Below are positions 9,994-21,373 of a stretch of 64,000 nt of DNA, piece after piece. Under the pieces are notes generated by a model, which saw only the letters and a list, made by a program, of their open reading frames with translations, searched no databases and was not told the origin of the DNA. Origin of the DNA: Mesomycoplasma ovipneumoniae (GTDB lineage Bacteria; Bacillota_I; Bacilli_A; Mycoplasmatales; Metamycoplasmataceae). Position 1 is the stretch's first letter, and each line of letters opens with the position of its first letter. The stretch lies in the NCBI RefSeq assembly GCF_038095975.1, contig NZ_CP146003.1, positions 124,001-188,000 on the forward strand, given 5' to 3'. Position numbers and translations under genes: made by a program.

Positions 9994-10412
9994 AAATAGA
10001 AAATATCCAATTAAATCAAACTATTGAGTCAAAAAAAGAAGCATTTACAAAATTAATTGAAATTTTCCAAGCAAAACAATGTTGTAAATATGAATATTTA
10101 CAATCAATGGAAAAACGTGATTTAGAATCATCAGTTGCTCTTGGAAACTATCTCGCCCTAGCACATGGAAATTATGAAAGTAATGATTTAATTTTTAAAA
10201 ATTGTATCGAAATTATTCACTTAAAAAATACACTATACTGAGACGATCAACCAATTAGATTTATTATTGGGTTAGCCGTAAAAAATGTTGATCAGATTAA
10301 TTATATAGAAAAAATAGGGCTTGCATTTATTGAAATTGAGAAAGTGGAAGAAATTTTAAATAGTGAAAATTTAACTAAAGAAAAAATCCTTAACTGAATA
10401 AATCAAGCCTAG
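9984..10412 (+). CDS. mtlF: PTS mannitol-specific EIIA component
   Basis: 142 residues, normal for a stand-alone mannitol/fructose EIIA. The phospho-accepting His is in LALAHGNYES (near residue 54). The VALGNYLALAHG segment and the later IIGLAVKN strand are typical of the PTS EIIA type-2 fold. It passes phosphate from HPr to the EIIB cysteine of mtlA. The start overlaps the end of mtlD. In-frame TGA codons are Trp. Confidence 0.93.
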
Positions 10413-10560
10413 AATTTAAATTTTATTAAAATTAATTGCTTTTTTGTTGACTAGCCCCTTTACCAAAAAAACAATTTGATCGATGGTTAAAAATTTTTAT
10501 TGTTTTTGCAACTAATTAATATTATTTATGTATTTTAATAGTTTTTTATAAGGTAATAAA

Positions 10561-10880
10561 GCTTTAAATTTTTAGTGTAAATTATCTATGATCCATTAAT
10601 TTGTACCTTTAGTCTGATAAGGAATTCACACTCAAAAAAACCTGTTTTAATAGAATAACAAAAATCCCGGCACTTTGGCGGGATTTTCTTTTAAGTTTTT
10701 AAATGTTATACTAGTTAATAAATCAACTTATTTTTTGATTGGTAATGGTCACATTTTCAAAATTTTGAAATTCAAAATTAATTGTCGCTACAAAATAGCA
10801 TAAAAATTATTGGTTAGTTTGTGGTGGTTATTTTTGAAAGTATTAATTTATTTGTGCTTTGATTTTCTAAAAATTTATCT
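10561..10880 (+). repeat. Intergenic duplication, copy 1
   Basis: About 320 bases matching 11812-12130 with scattered differences, including the terminator hairpin, the segment ATAAATCAACTTATTTTTTG and ACAAAATAGCATAAAA. It runs into the 3' end of the paralog genes, so the duplicated unit is gene plus downstream region. Confidence 0.75.
10661..10695. terminator. Bidirectional terminator between converging genes
   Basis: AAAATCCCG (10661-10669) / CGGGATTTT (10679-10687) with A's on one side and T's on the other. It is positioned to stop both the mtl operon and the leftward paralog gene. Confidence 0.75.
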
Positions 10881-10884
10881 AATT

Positions 10885-11625
10885 TTAAATTTTTTTAGGA
10901 AGATAAAATCTAAAAATAGTACTTTTATAGGTTTTTTTACATTCTTCAACAGAAATAGTCAAAAGATTATTAGAAATTTGAAATAATTTGAGTTGTGATT
11001 GACCTATTCATACTGTGGCAATAACACCAATAACACAAAATATAAAACCAGTCATCACTGAATATATACTATCAGGAATAACAGATAAATCAGTACCCCT
11101 TGTTACAGCAACTGAATATGTTGTTGTAAACATAAAATAGTAAAATAAAGTAAAGCATGCAATTAAAAAAGGGACTAAAAATGATTCAACAATATAATAT
11201 CTTAAATAAATCTTGTATAAAAATTTTCGTTTTTCTTCATAGTCGGGATCTTGTTCATTAAATTTGGAAGCGGTTAAAGGCATTTGACTTCTTAACCAAA
11301 TACCATAAGTGAAAATACCGCTTCTAACTTGAGGTACATTTTTTTCAATTCTTAAAAGTTGAGGATACTTTTCTTTAAGTTTTTCATTTGACAAATTCAA
11401 AGCCTCTTTTTTGTATTTGGAAATAAATCAAATGTATCTTGAAAGGTTAACAAAAACAAGCAAAAAAATCGAACCAAAAACAAATATTCTTATAATAAGT
11501 ATATGGTCAGGAAAAAATAATTGAAAAAGTGTGCTTGATATAAAAATAAGTAATAAAAAAAAGTTTAAAGCAACATAAAGGGGTTTAAAAAATAATAGTT
11601 TATGAAGTACTAAAATTGATTTCAT
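10885..11625 (-). CDS. Four-helix membrane protein, paralog A
   Basis: 246 residues from ATG 11625, with an AGGTGG ribosome binding site 8 bases upstream. Two N-terminal helices (residues 12-62, including FFKPLYVALNFF) are followed by a cytoplasmic-type loop ending in the hallmark NEQDPDYEEKRKFLYKI, two more helices (about 135-195) and a conserved C-terminus LLTISVEECKKTYKS...FRFYLPKK. Paralogs B and C share all these landmarks. No catalytic motif or known family recognised. The three copies sit next to a MacB-like ABC protein and may be an accessory to it, but that is inferred only from position. Confidence 0.65.
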
Positions 11626-11811
11626 TTTAATAACCACCTGCAATAATTTTTTCTAAATCAAGTCTAAATTATATACTAATTTAGGTATCATATAACCTAA
11701 AAAAAATAGAAATTATTTTCCCCTAATTGGCTAATAATGCGAAATTAAATTAGATTTCTATTTGAAAAAATCCATAAAAATTTAAAACAGAAAATTACGA
11801 ACACTCCCTAA

Positions 11812-12130
11812 AACTTTAAATTTTAGTTTAAATTATTTATGCAAAATTAACTTATGCCTTTATTCTAATAAGAAATTCACACACAAAACAAGGCTTGTTT
11901 TTAGTACAACAAAAAAATCCCGCCACTTTGGCGGGAGTTTCCTTCAAGTTTTGAATTGTTATACTAGTCAATAAATCAACTTATTTTTTGATAAGCAACG
12001 CACACATTTTTAAAATTTTGACCTTAAATATTAATTGTGCTACAAAATAGCATAAAAAATCATTGATTAATTTGTGGTGGTTATTTTTTGAAAGTATTAA
12101 TTTATTTGTGATTTAATTTTCTAAAAAGTT
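11812..12130 (+). repeat. Intergenic duplication, copy 2
   Basis: Counterpart of 10561-10880, downstream of paralog B as the first copy is downstream of paralog A. Part of it (around 11950-12010) also resembles 56080-56140, upstream of the DUF31 lipoprotein gene. Confidence 0.75.
11919..11945. terminator. Terminator downstream of paralog B
   Basis: CCCGCC (11920-11925) ACTTT GGCGGG (11931-11936), a perfect GC-rich hairpin with A-rich and T-rich flanks. It corresponds to the hairpin at 10661. Confidence 0.75.
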
Positions 12131-12139
12131 TATGCAATC

Positions 12140-12871
12140 TTAATTTTCTTTAGGAAGATAAAATCTAATAAAAATACTTTTAAAGCTTTTTTTAGATTCT
12201 TCAACAGAAACAGTCAAAAGATTTCTAATAACTTGTATTAATTTGATTGTTGATTGATTTAATCATACTCAGGCAGCAAAGCCAACAACAAGAAATATAA
12301 TACCAGTTATGAACGCATATGTAAAATTAGGAATAACAGATAAATTATTATCTTTTGTTGAAACCGCTATTGTAATTATAAAATAGTAAGATAAAGTAGT
12401 GAATGCAATTGAAATAGTAATTAAAAATAATTGAACAATCTGAAATTTTAAAATAATTTTGTATATAAATTTTTGTTTTTCTTCATAGTCGGGATCTTGT
12501 TCATTAAATTGAGAAGCAATTAGAGGCAATTGAAATTTTAACCAAGTATTATAATCTGAAATTCTTTTTGCAAATCGAGCAGCATTTTTTTCAATTTTTA
12601 AAAGTTTGGGAAACTTTTTTTCAACTTCTTCATTTGATAAATTCAAAGCCTCTTTTTTGTATTTGGGAATATATCAAATGTATCTTGAAAAGGTAAAAAA
12701 AGCAAGCAAAAAAATCGAACTAAAAATAAATATTCTTAAAATAAGTAAATGTTCGGGAAATAAGTATTGAAAAGGTGTGCCTAATAGAATAATAATGAAT
12801 AAAAAAACGCTCGGAACAACATAAATAGGTTTAAAAAATACTAGTCTAAAATGTAGTAAAATTGATTTCAT
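12140..12871 (-). CDS. Four-helix membrane protein, paralog B
   Basis: 243 residues from ATG 12871, preceded by an AGGTG ribosome binding site at the same distance as in A and C. It shares the FKPIYVVPSVF helix, NEQDPDYEEKQKFIYKI and a C-terminal SVEESKKSFKS-like segment ending RFYLPKEN. It is the most diverged of the three in the third and fourth helices. Unknown function. Confidence 0.65.
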
Positions 12872-12949
12872 TTTAATAAACACCTGCGATAATTTTTTCT
12901 AAATCAACCTAGATTATTATACTAATTTAGATATAATAGACCCTAAAAA

Positions 12950-13112
12950 ATTATAAACTATTTTTAAGAAGTTCACTAACATCTTTTTTGGAATATTTTA
13001 ATGATATAAAACAATAGATAAGAAAAATAAGTAAGCCAGTTGAGAATCAAATCTAAATGAAATTGATAAAAATTTGTCTATAAGATGAACTTATAAAATC
13101 AGGGAGTGTTCA
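12950..13112 (-). pseudogene. Remnant of the 3' end of the ABC protein gene
   Basis: This stretch matches the last 150 bases of the ABC gene (13976-14125) closely, including the stop codon region TTATAAACTATTTTTAAGAAG and the segment coding for the final helix. The rest of the ABC gene is missing. It shows that the duplicated unit was four-helix paralog plus the adjacent end of the ABC gene. Confidence 0.75.
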
Positions 13113-13157
13113 TAATTTTGTGTTTTAACTTTGATTTTCTAAAAAATTTATCCAATC

Positions 13158-13895
13158 TTAATTTTTTTTAGGAAGATAAAATCTAAAAAAAGTACTTTTA
13201 TAGGCTTTTTTACATTCCTCAACAGAAATAGTCAAAAGATTTTTAGAAATTTGTATTATTTTGGTTTTTGATAGATTTATTCACACTATGGCAAACATAC
13301 CAAGAATATAAAGTACAACACTAGTTACTATCGAATATATAAGACTATAATTAACAGAAAAATTATTAGTTCTTGGAGTAACCGAAAATGTTCATGCAAA
13401 TATAAAATAGAAAGATAAGGTAAGGCATGCAATTACAATAACAACTAAAAATGATTCAACAATGTATAATCTTAAATGCATCTTGTATAAAAATTTTTGT
13501 TTTTCTTCATAATCAGGATCTTGTTCATTAAATTCAGAAGCAATAAAAGGTAATCTAGTTCTTAGTCAAAATTCATAATTTAAAACGGGCGTTGCATATA
13601 GAGGTAAATTTTTTTCAATTCTTAAAAGTTGAGGATACTTTTCTTTAAGTTTTTCATTTGATAAATTCAAAGCCTCTTTTTTGTATTTGGAAATAAATCA
13701 AATGTATCTTGAAAGGTTAATAAAAATAAGCAAAGAAATTGAGCCAAAAACAAATATTCTTAAAATAATTATATGTTCAGGAAATGCTAATTGGAGAGGT
13801 GTGCTTATTAGAAAACTCAACGATAAAAAAACGTTTGAAACAATATAAAGGGGCTTAAAAAATAATAGCTTATAAAATAGTAAAATTGATTTCAT
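13158..13895 (-). CDS. Four-helix membrane protein, paralog C
   Basis: 245 residues from ATG 13895, with AGGTAG upstream. It shares the same landmarks: FFKPLYIVSNVF, NEQDPDYEEKQKFLYKM, and SVEECKKAYKSTFFRFYLPKK at the C-terminus. It is closest to A at the ends and different in the middle (LPLYATPVLNYEFWLR in place of VPQVRSGIFTYGIWLR). It lies directly downstream of the intact ABC gene (81 bases) and so is probably the parental copy. Function unknown. Confidence 0.65.
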
Positions 13896-13975
13896 TCTAA
13901 TAACTACCTGCGTTGATTTTTTTCTAAATCAAGTCTAAATTAGCACACTAATTTAGATATAATATGACCTAGAAA

Positions 13976-16360
13976 TTATAAACTATTTTTAAGAAGTTCA
14001 GTAACAGGTTTTTTGTAATATCTTAACGATATGAAGAAATAGATAAGAAAAATAAGTAAGCTAATTGAGAATCAAATTACAATGAAATTGATAAAAATTT
14101 GTGTGTAAGTTGGACTTATAAAATCAGTGGTTGTTATCAAGCTATAAAAATATGGCATGCTAGGCAAACTTATTATTAGCCCTGATATTAAAATTAAGGA
14201 AGAAATTGCAAAAATATTTAATATGTGTAGGAAAAAGATTTTTTTAGTTTTTTCGCCTAGTGATTTAAGAATTCCAATTGATTTTAATTTTGATTGTGTT
14301 AGATTTTTTGCATAAAGAACTGAAAAAACTACCAATAAAACTATAAGAATTACTTGGATAGCAAGTAGTACTGCTTTTACTAAAAAAGTGGAGCTTAAAA
14401 GTAAAATTTTTATTGAGTCAAGATCTTTTGAATATCAATAATTTGGGAAATCTTTCTTAAATGAGTCTAAATTTTCATTGATATTGTCAGATTTTAAAAA
14501 TATTCTTGCACCTCGTGGTCTTATTTCGTTTCTATATTCATCACCGTCATTGCGCATTATGATTTGGTTCTTAAATTCAGGTCTTTGTTCTTCGGGAGTG
14601 CCAGTTTCAGATTTTTGTTCCTGCAAATGTTGGTTTTCCTTTAGATCGAAAGTTCCGACTATTTTAAAAGGAATATTTTCTCCATTTTTGTTTGATAATT
14701 CAACTTTAGACCCTATTTTTAGTTTCTCGTATTTATCGATTTTAAAATTATTGTTTTTGTTTAATTCAGTAGCTCTATTGTTAAAATCATCTATAAGATT
14801 ATTTATTTCATCAATAGTGTTAACTGAAACAACAATTTCATCTTTATTTTTAGGAAGTTCACCATCACTAATTTTTAAATTTTCTACCTTTAAATCTTTT
14901 AAAAAATTTTGTTTATCAACATAAAATACGTTAAAATTTCTTACATTTAAAAGACGGATTGTTAAGGCGTCGAAAGGCGAATCACCGCCTGTGTTTTTGG
15001 GAAAAGCTTCATTAATTTTTTTTGCTAAATTATGATGTAAAAAAGAGGGTATTTTGCCAAAGGCATCAATCGAATGGTTTACTCCGACAATAGTAGCCTC
15101 AAAAATTGTTGCATTTTTACCAACATTCGAATGACGTATATCTTTAATTTGAATTTTTTTGCCAATAGGATCAGTAATTTTTAATTTTTCGACAACTGAA
15201 TTTGAAATAATTATCTCATCTTCATTTTGTATAAGATTACCTTGAACGTTTTTGTCGTCAAATTTAAATCTATTTTTAAAAAAATCAGATTGGTCGATTA
15301 ATTCAATAGAATTTTTCTCAGAAATTAATTCTTTGCCGTTATTATTATAAGCAAAAGCAAAGGTTTCAGTTAAATAAACAGGAATAATTTTATTAACAAT
15401 GTCTTTTTTAGCATTGAATTTCTCGATTTCTTCCTCAAAAAATGGTGATATTCCCTTTTTTTGAACCTCTAAAGAATCTAAATTGTATTGAAGAATTCGT
15501 TGCGAGTCAACAGCATTGGCTTGCGTATCAAGTGTAGCAAATAAATTTAGACTTAAAATACTTATTAGAAATGTGATAATTAGTAATGCTGTAATAATTA
15601 TTTTATTTTTAAAATCTAGCTTCAAAAATAAAATAATTGATTTTAATTTGTCACTTATTTTTAAAGGTTTTTTTTCAAATTTAAAATTATAATCAGTTTT
15701 ATTTAAAGATTTGCCCTTATTTATTTCTTCGATTTTATCAATTTCTAATACAGATTCATTTTTTAGATAAATTATTCTATCACCGTATTTTTTAGCAAGA
15801 TCCAAATTGTGGCTAACTATCAAAATAGTTTTATTTTTCTTTAATATTTGTATTTTTTCAAAAAGAATTTCAGCATTTTCAACATCAAGATTTCCAGTAG
15901 GCTCGTCTAATAAAATAAAGTCAGATTCACGCGCTAATGATCGCAAAATTGCAATTCGTTGTTTTTGACCGCCCGATAAATCACTCACTTTATTTGCTAA
16001 ATTTTCTTTTGAAATATTAACAAAACTTGCGTTTTCTTCAATATTCTTTTCATCAATATTAAAATTTATTGCATTTGTGCCAATTTTAATATTTTCCATA
16101 CCAGTAGCAGATTCAATTAGGTTAAAATCTTGAAAAACAACGTCAATTAAAGGGTTTTTAACAACTTTGTTATCTTTATAAAAAAGAATTTCTCCTTTAT
16201 CTTTTTGACTAAAATTAGCAATCAGGTTAATAAGAGTAGTTTTCCCAATTCCAGAAGGTCCAACGACAAAGACCAACTCATTGGAAGGAATGTCTAGGCT
16301 AAAATTTTTAAAAATAGCTCTTCGGTTAAAATTTTTAGTTAGATTTTTAATTTTTATCAT
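13976..16360 (-). CDS. ABC transporter, ATPase fused to MacB/FtsX-like permease (copy 1)
   Basis: 794 residues, with TGA as Trp. Residues 1-215 are an ATPase of the LolD/MacB class: Walker A GPSGIGKTT (34-42), signature LSGGQKQR, Walker B FILLDEPTGN and the SHNLDLAKKYG switch. One helix follows near 250-270, then a large extracellular domain (about 275-640), then three C-terminal helices with the FtsX-type SKLKSIGILKSLG motif. Such proteins power mechanotransmission (lipoprotein or peptide release) and not import. The start overlaps the partner gene stop by 14 bases. Homologs at 51276 and 53318 confirm the domain order. Confidence 0.85.
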
Positions 16361-18239
16361 TTTTAAGTAGCCAATCTATTTGATAAGTCATATAAATAGT
16401 TTTAATATTCAAAAAGTGTGTTTTACCTATTTTTCTATCAATTTTATCTAAAATATCTTGTTTTAGTAATGAAATAAATTTTTCTAATTTAGTAGAGTCT
16501 ATTTGGTGTTCCAATTTTGATTTAATTGCGCTTTGAAATTCAATATACCAAAAAAGATGTTCTAAAAATTCAGCGTTATTTATATTTTTTTCATCAAGAT
16601 TTTGGTTTATAAATTCAACAATTTCCTTGTTGTCGTCTAATTCATTTTTAAAAATAAACTTAATAAATAAGTTAATAAATTTTAAAAAAAATGGAGCATT
16701 TTTTTCTAGTTTTGCATTCATAATATTGTCAAAAATTTGCTTGGAAACATTAATTTTTGCCGGCTTGTCTGTATTATAAAAATTATTTAATAAGGCAATT
16801 GTTTTAGACAAATAAAAAAAATCAATTGGTTTTTTTACAAATTTACTATAACCAATTATTGTATTTAAAAAATCTTTTTGACTCTTTAAAAAATCGGGAT
16901 GAGTCTTAATTGAAAAAAATACATAATTATATAAGTCTGCAAAAAAATCAGGATTATTTTCCGGTTTTTCCGTTGTTTGATTAAATAAGGTTTCTATTGT
17001 TTGATTTATTTTTTGTACTTGATTATCTTTTTTCTCGCTTAATTCTAAAATCTGCTTTACAAAAATAGTTTTTGTGATATCAGCCTCTTGACGAAACAAT
17101 CTATTTTCAAGAACATAATCTACAATTTCTTCGCTTTTTTTAAGTAATTCGGGTTCTAAATTTTTATTATTTCCAAAATAATAGTAAAGAAGTACACCGG
17201 CATAGTCCCGAGTATCACCGTTTGTTTTAAAATTTACCAATCAGTTTTTAGTAAACTCATTTATTTTTGACAAATACTCTGAAGAATACTTATAAAAATT
17301 CTTGCTAAAGTGGTAAAAACTAAATATTGGATAAAGTAAAATGTCCAATTTTCTTATATTTTCTTCTGTTTCCTGATTTTCAATGATTTGTCTAAAATAT
17401 TTATCCCATTTTTCAATTAAAATATTTATTGATTTTTGTTTTTCTTTTATAATATCAGAAAAATGATTGTTGCCTAAAGTATTTATTATTGATAAAATCG
17501 AGATATATTTTTTCGTGAGTAGTGAATCTTTATTGTCTAGTGATTCGGGATTTTCACTCCCGTTCAACAATACTTCTTCGCTTTCAAAATTCATTTTCTT
17601 GAATTCGGTGCTAATTCAATCTTTAATATCGAAATATTTTAGAAAATCATGCCCATTTAATTTAAAATAGTAAATATTTCATGCTAAATCTCAAAAGTCA
17701 TCTTTGATATCAATAAACTGTTTTTTATTTTTGTCATAGTATCTTGAAATAAAATTAACGAGTTTAGGAACATTATTAATTGGGTTAATGTTAAAATGAA
17801 TATTGCTTACTTCGTATTCACCACTCAAACCAAATCCCGGCCTTTGCATTATAGTAGGCACATCTTTTAATAGTGATTTGACCTTGTCAAATTGATTAAT
17901 GTTATTCGACATTTTTAAAATTGCTAAAATTTGGTTTGCAGATTCGTAATCATACTCTACCTGAAAATTACTTTTTAGAGCATAGTCACTTTTTTGTGTA
18001 CCTTTTTTTAACTCGCCTTCTAAAATAAAACTGTTTATTTTTTCTAGATCAGAATTAGAAAAAATAGATGCCGATTTTAAATTACTAGTTAATGTTTTGG
18101 GTTCAAATTTATTTATTTCAACTTCAACAGACCTAGTAAGAGCATAATAAATTAAAGGGACACTTATAGCAATTGATCCCAAACTAGCACCAATAATTGA
18201 AAAAATAACTCATTTTTTTGTAAAAATTTTAGGTATCAT
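16347..18239 (-). CDS. Membrane-anchored partner of the ABC protein, unknown family
   Basis: 630 residues from ATG 18239 with AGAGGAAC just upstream. A single hydrophobic helix at residues 10-32 (VIFSIIGASLGSIAISVPL) with no lipobox Cys is followed by a long soluble, probably extracellular, helical region rich in Lys, Asn and Phe. The last 14 bases overlap the ABC start, so the two are translated together. A subunit or substrate-binding partner of the MacB-like ABC protein is the natural inference. I recognise no domain. It is read through four or more TGA codons. Confidence 0.7.
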
Positions 18240-18530
18240 GACTGTTCCTCTAAATTTTGGGATAATTTTGAAACTTTATAAAAAGAAGATTTAGCAATAT
18301 ATTTGTAACTTTTCCTTCATTGCATTCAGTTCTTGCCGACGTTAAGTTGCTAAATGCTGTTATTTTGTATTTTCAACCCTAATAGTTTTATCAGTTCTAG
18401 CAATTTATGATTATAACTAGTGATTGAGTTAGTAAGATAACCATTTTAATCAATTAAAACATCTAGATTTGCACTCGAATTAGCTGAAAATTCACCATCA
18501 AATTTTATTTAGGTCTAGTGAATTTTTCTT
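18163..18530 (-). pseudogene. Decayed gene upstream of the ABC partner gene
   Basis: One minus-strand frame reads coherently for about 120 codons, broken by three or four TAA/TAG codons (for example KFDGEFSANSSANLDVLID, stop, NGYLTNSITSYNHKLLELIK, then NNSI, stop). Its last part (SSFYKVSKLSQNLEEQS) runs across the start of the partner gene, as a coupled upstream gene would. No family recognised. It is probably the lost first gene of the ABC operon. Confidence 0.4.
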
Positions 18531-19181
18531 TATTTTTTTGTAATTGTCATAAATTTTCCTTAATAAATTTTTATTTATAAATTAGAGTTAGTTATAATTT
18601 TATCATACTAAATCAAATAACAAAGAACAAAATAATAAAAATACAAAAATATAATTTTTGTTAAAAAATGTTAAAAATTATATTTTTATTCATAGCTAAT
18701 TTTACAAACTATAAATTCTATAAATATAAAACAAAATTTTAATATTCAGCTACTTTTTCTACCAATTTATGTTTTTTTATGTTACAATTTTGGCAATTTC
18801 AATTACTAATTCAACAAAATTACAATTATATTTTAAGCGTTAAGTTAGTTTTTCTTTTTTAAAAATCAACAACAAAAGGCAAAAACATGAATTTTGATGA
18901 TTACAAAAAATTATTTTATTAAATAATTTCCCCACAATAATAGTGCCATTTTACCAAAAAAGTATAAATAAAATCACAATGAAACGTTAAATTCATTATA
19001 ATATCATAAAAAGGTCATAAAAAATACAAGCGATATTCAGAAATGATAAAAAATATATCTTTAAAAACTTCTGGTTTTAGTATTTGCCTTGAATGATTGC
19101 TATTATTTATAATAAACAAATCTAAATCCGCAAAGTTGAGTTAATCCCTAGAGAAGTAAGTTTGGAAATTTTACCATAAAA
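18240..19181. other. Divergent intergenic region with decayed coding sequence
   Basis: 942 bases. The left part (to about 18530) is a decayed minus-strand gene. A long AT-only hairpin lies at 18645-18689. A 12-codon ORF with no support starts at 18887. No working gene seen. Confidence 0.55.
18645..18689. repeat. AT-only inverted repeat
   Basis: AAAAATATAATTTTT and its complement, separated by a short loop (GTTAAAAAATGTT), form a hairpin of about 15 bp. It lies between divergent transcription units, so a terminator role is unlikely. Confidence 0.5.
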
Positions 19182-20212
19182 ATGCAAGAAATTATTAGCC
19201 AAATAGCATCGTTAATTTGCAAATTCAATAAAGAAAATAATTTGAATTTGCAAATTTTTCTAAAAGGAAGTTATCTATTTTGGAAGGAAAATTTTATAAG
19301 TCGAAAGCCCAACGATTTGGATTTAGGTTTTGTAAATTGCTCCTTTAGACAACGCCAAGAATTTATTAATTTTATTTTGCAGGAAAAAAATGCTCAATTA
19401 ATAAAAAAAGACGACAATTTACAAATACTTAGAATTAATGGTTTTATTATTGAATTTATAGTATTAGAAACAATAAACAAGCAATTTTTAAAAGAATCCC
19501 AATACAAAAATATTTATGAATTAAAGATCAAGTATGCTTTTTTTCAAAAAATTACAATGATGGGTTATGTTCTAAGTCCAGTTTTTCCACATGATTCAAA
19601 TAAAAAAATGCTAAGTATAATTGATGATTTGAGCATTTCCTGAAATATACTAAGTAAAAATCCAGACAATATTAATTATCAAAGCGAGAAAAATTTCTTT
19701 CAAAATAGTCTATGAAATAGTTTCTTTATTTATTGGTTTTATAATTATGACAAAATGCTTGATAAATATTTTGATTTTTTAAAATTAAAAAGCTACAATG
19801 ATTATTTTGACCAATCGTTAAAAAATTATATCTATAATTTTTTAACTTTTATAAAAGAACAATTTAAAAGCAATTTAGATTTTTTTGACAAAATACTAAA
19901 AAACAAGTTAATTTATACAAATATGATGTTAAATTTCTTGAATTTCCCATCAATTCCAGGTTTTGAAAAAAAGTATGTCGAAAAACTGTTTGGCGATAAT
20001 ATTCATAAAAAAACAAACGGCGGTTATTTATCAAAAAATAATAAGAATAACAATGTTTTATTCATAAATCACAGCGATGAAGTAGGCGGCATTGCAATAG
20101 CTGGTGAGGTTTTTAATCAAGGAACAACTTATTTTGACTCAGGTGTTTTTGAAATATTTGACCAGAATTCAGAAAAAATTAATGAAATTTCTTGTGTCAA
20201 AGTTGACAATCT

Positions 20213-20234
20213 ACTTTTTTCTGAAGAAAAAAGT
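20213..20234 (+). repeat. Target-site duplication, left copy (22 bp)
   Basis: Palindromic target: 9-base arms ACTTTTTTC and GAAAAAAGT around TGAA. An identical copy lies at 21374-21395. IS1630 of M. fermentans is known to choose and duplicate inverted repeats of about this size. Confidence 0.9.
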
Positions 20235-20307
20235 CCTAAATAGAAGATAAAAATGCAACGTATGATATAATAATATTATTGTTGCATTTTTTTATTTAGG
20301 AAGTATC

Positions 20308-21303
20308 ATGGAAAAAAGAAAATTTAAACATTTTAGTTTCGAAGATTTAGTAAAAATTGAGTTTTTATTGCAGAACAATAAAAGTATTAGGTATATCGCT
20401 AAACAACTTAATGTTTCGCCCTCAACTGTCTCAAGAGAAATTAAAAGAAATCTAAATGAATATGGAATTTATGAAGCTAATTTAGCAATAACAAAAAGAC
20501 GAAAAAGATATTATCATAGGTATTATTTTAGATTTGTTGAGTTAGGAAAATATGAGGAATTTAGCAAAATTTTTGCAATAAAATACGACAAAAAAGTCCA
20601 TGGAGTTAAAGCGACATATTTTTATATAGCAGAAAATTTTCCGAACATTGAAAGACCGTCTTTAAAGACTGTTTTTAACTGAATCAAAACTAATAAATGG
20701 GTAATAGTTAGGAGTGACAGACTCAGACAATATTACAAAAAAGGTGGAAAAAGAACCAGAAATGCCGTGCAAAGATTAGTTCCAGCAGGCTATGTAAAAC
20801 CCATTTGAGCACGCGATAAATCCATAGATTCAAGGCAAGATTTTGGACATTGAGAGCTAGATTTAGTTGTTGGCAAAAAGACTAGCGGACACGATAGTAT
20901 CCTTACCTTAGTAGAAAGAAAAACCAGAAAATTATTTGCTAAAAAAGTACGAAATAAAAATCCCAGAGCCATCAATAAAGCCATCAAAGATCTTGCAAAT
21001 GAAAATAATTTACATATCAAAACTATCACTTGCGACAATGGATTGGAATTTGAGCAAATTGCATTATTGGCATATTGGTTAAAAATAATAGTTTATAAAG
21101 CAGAGCCATATGCTTCATTTCAAAGAGGTTCTAACGAGCATGCCAATGGATTAATTAGAAGGTTTTATCCAAAAGGTTTTGATTTCAACCTAATCAGCGA
21201 TGATGATTTGCAAAATACAATTGGTAAAATTAACTCAATGCCTAGGGAAATTTTTAATTGAAAATCCGCTTTAGAGGTCTTTAATGATAACTTGGTGATT
21301 TAA
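20308..21303 (+). CDS. IS30-family transposase
   Basis: 331 residues. The N-terminal helix-turn-helix region (FEDLVKIEFLL, then IRYIAKQLNVSPSTVSREIK) is typical of IS30. The DDE catalytic residues are in FGHWELDLVVG, ITCDNGLEF and GSNEHANGLIRRFYPKG. All are intact and the frame is uninterrupted apart from TGA (Trp), so the element may be active. Confidence 0.93.
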
Positions 21304-21307
21304 GGTT

Positions 21308-21342
21308 TAAAAAAAATCGCCAAACGGCGGTTTTAAAAATAT
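21308..21342 (+). terminator. Terminator inside the IS element
   Basis: AAAATCGCC AAAC GGCGGTTTT hairpin just after the transposase stop. It would end the transposase mRNA before the element's right end. Confidence 0.65.
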
Positions 21343-21373
21343 CTTTGTGTTGCATTTATATTTTTAATTTGGG

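Larger units (their letters stand above)
10413..10884. other. Convergent intergenic region with bidirectional terminator and duplicated sequence
   Basis: 472 bases between mtlF (plus) and the first four-helix paralog (minus). It contains the hairpin at 10661-10687. Most of it (10561-10880) is repeated at 11812-12130. I see no gene. Confidence 0.6.
11626..12139. other. Intergenic region between paralogs A and B
   Basis: 514 bases. Near 11672-11695 is the paralog A promoter region, sharing CTAATTTAG..AT with the other copies. The terminator hairpin is at 11919-11936, within the second copy (11812-12130) of the duplication also seen at 10561-10880. No gene. Confidence 0.6.
20235..21373 (+). mobile_element. 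IS30-family insertion sequence, IS1630-like
   Basis: 1139 bp bounded by 25-bp imperfect inverted repeats. The left end is CCTAAATAGAAGATAAAAAT followed by GCAAC, and the right end inverted is CCCAAATTAAAAATATAAAT followed by GCAAC. Perfect 22-bp direct repeats flank it. One transposase gene fills it. A hairpin with TATAAT-like sequence (about 20250-20290) precedes the gene and a GGCGGT hairpin follows. Confidence 0.92.

Noticed and set aside
14478-14924. 148-codon plus-strand open frame opposite the ABC gene
   Set aside because: It is the antisense shadow of the ABC extracellular domain, which has homologs at two other loci; the shadow has none and no RBS.
18887-18922. 12-codon ORF (MNFDDYKKLFY) after a purine-rich stretch
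   Set aside because: Too short, with no strong ribosome binding site or neighbour context.
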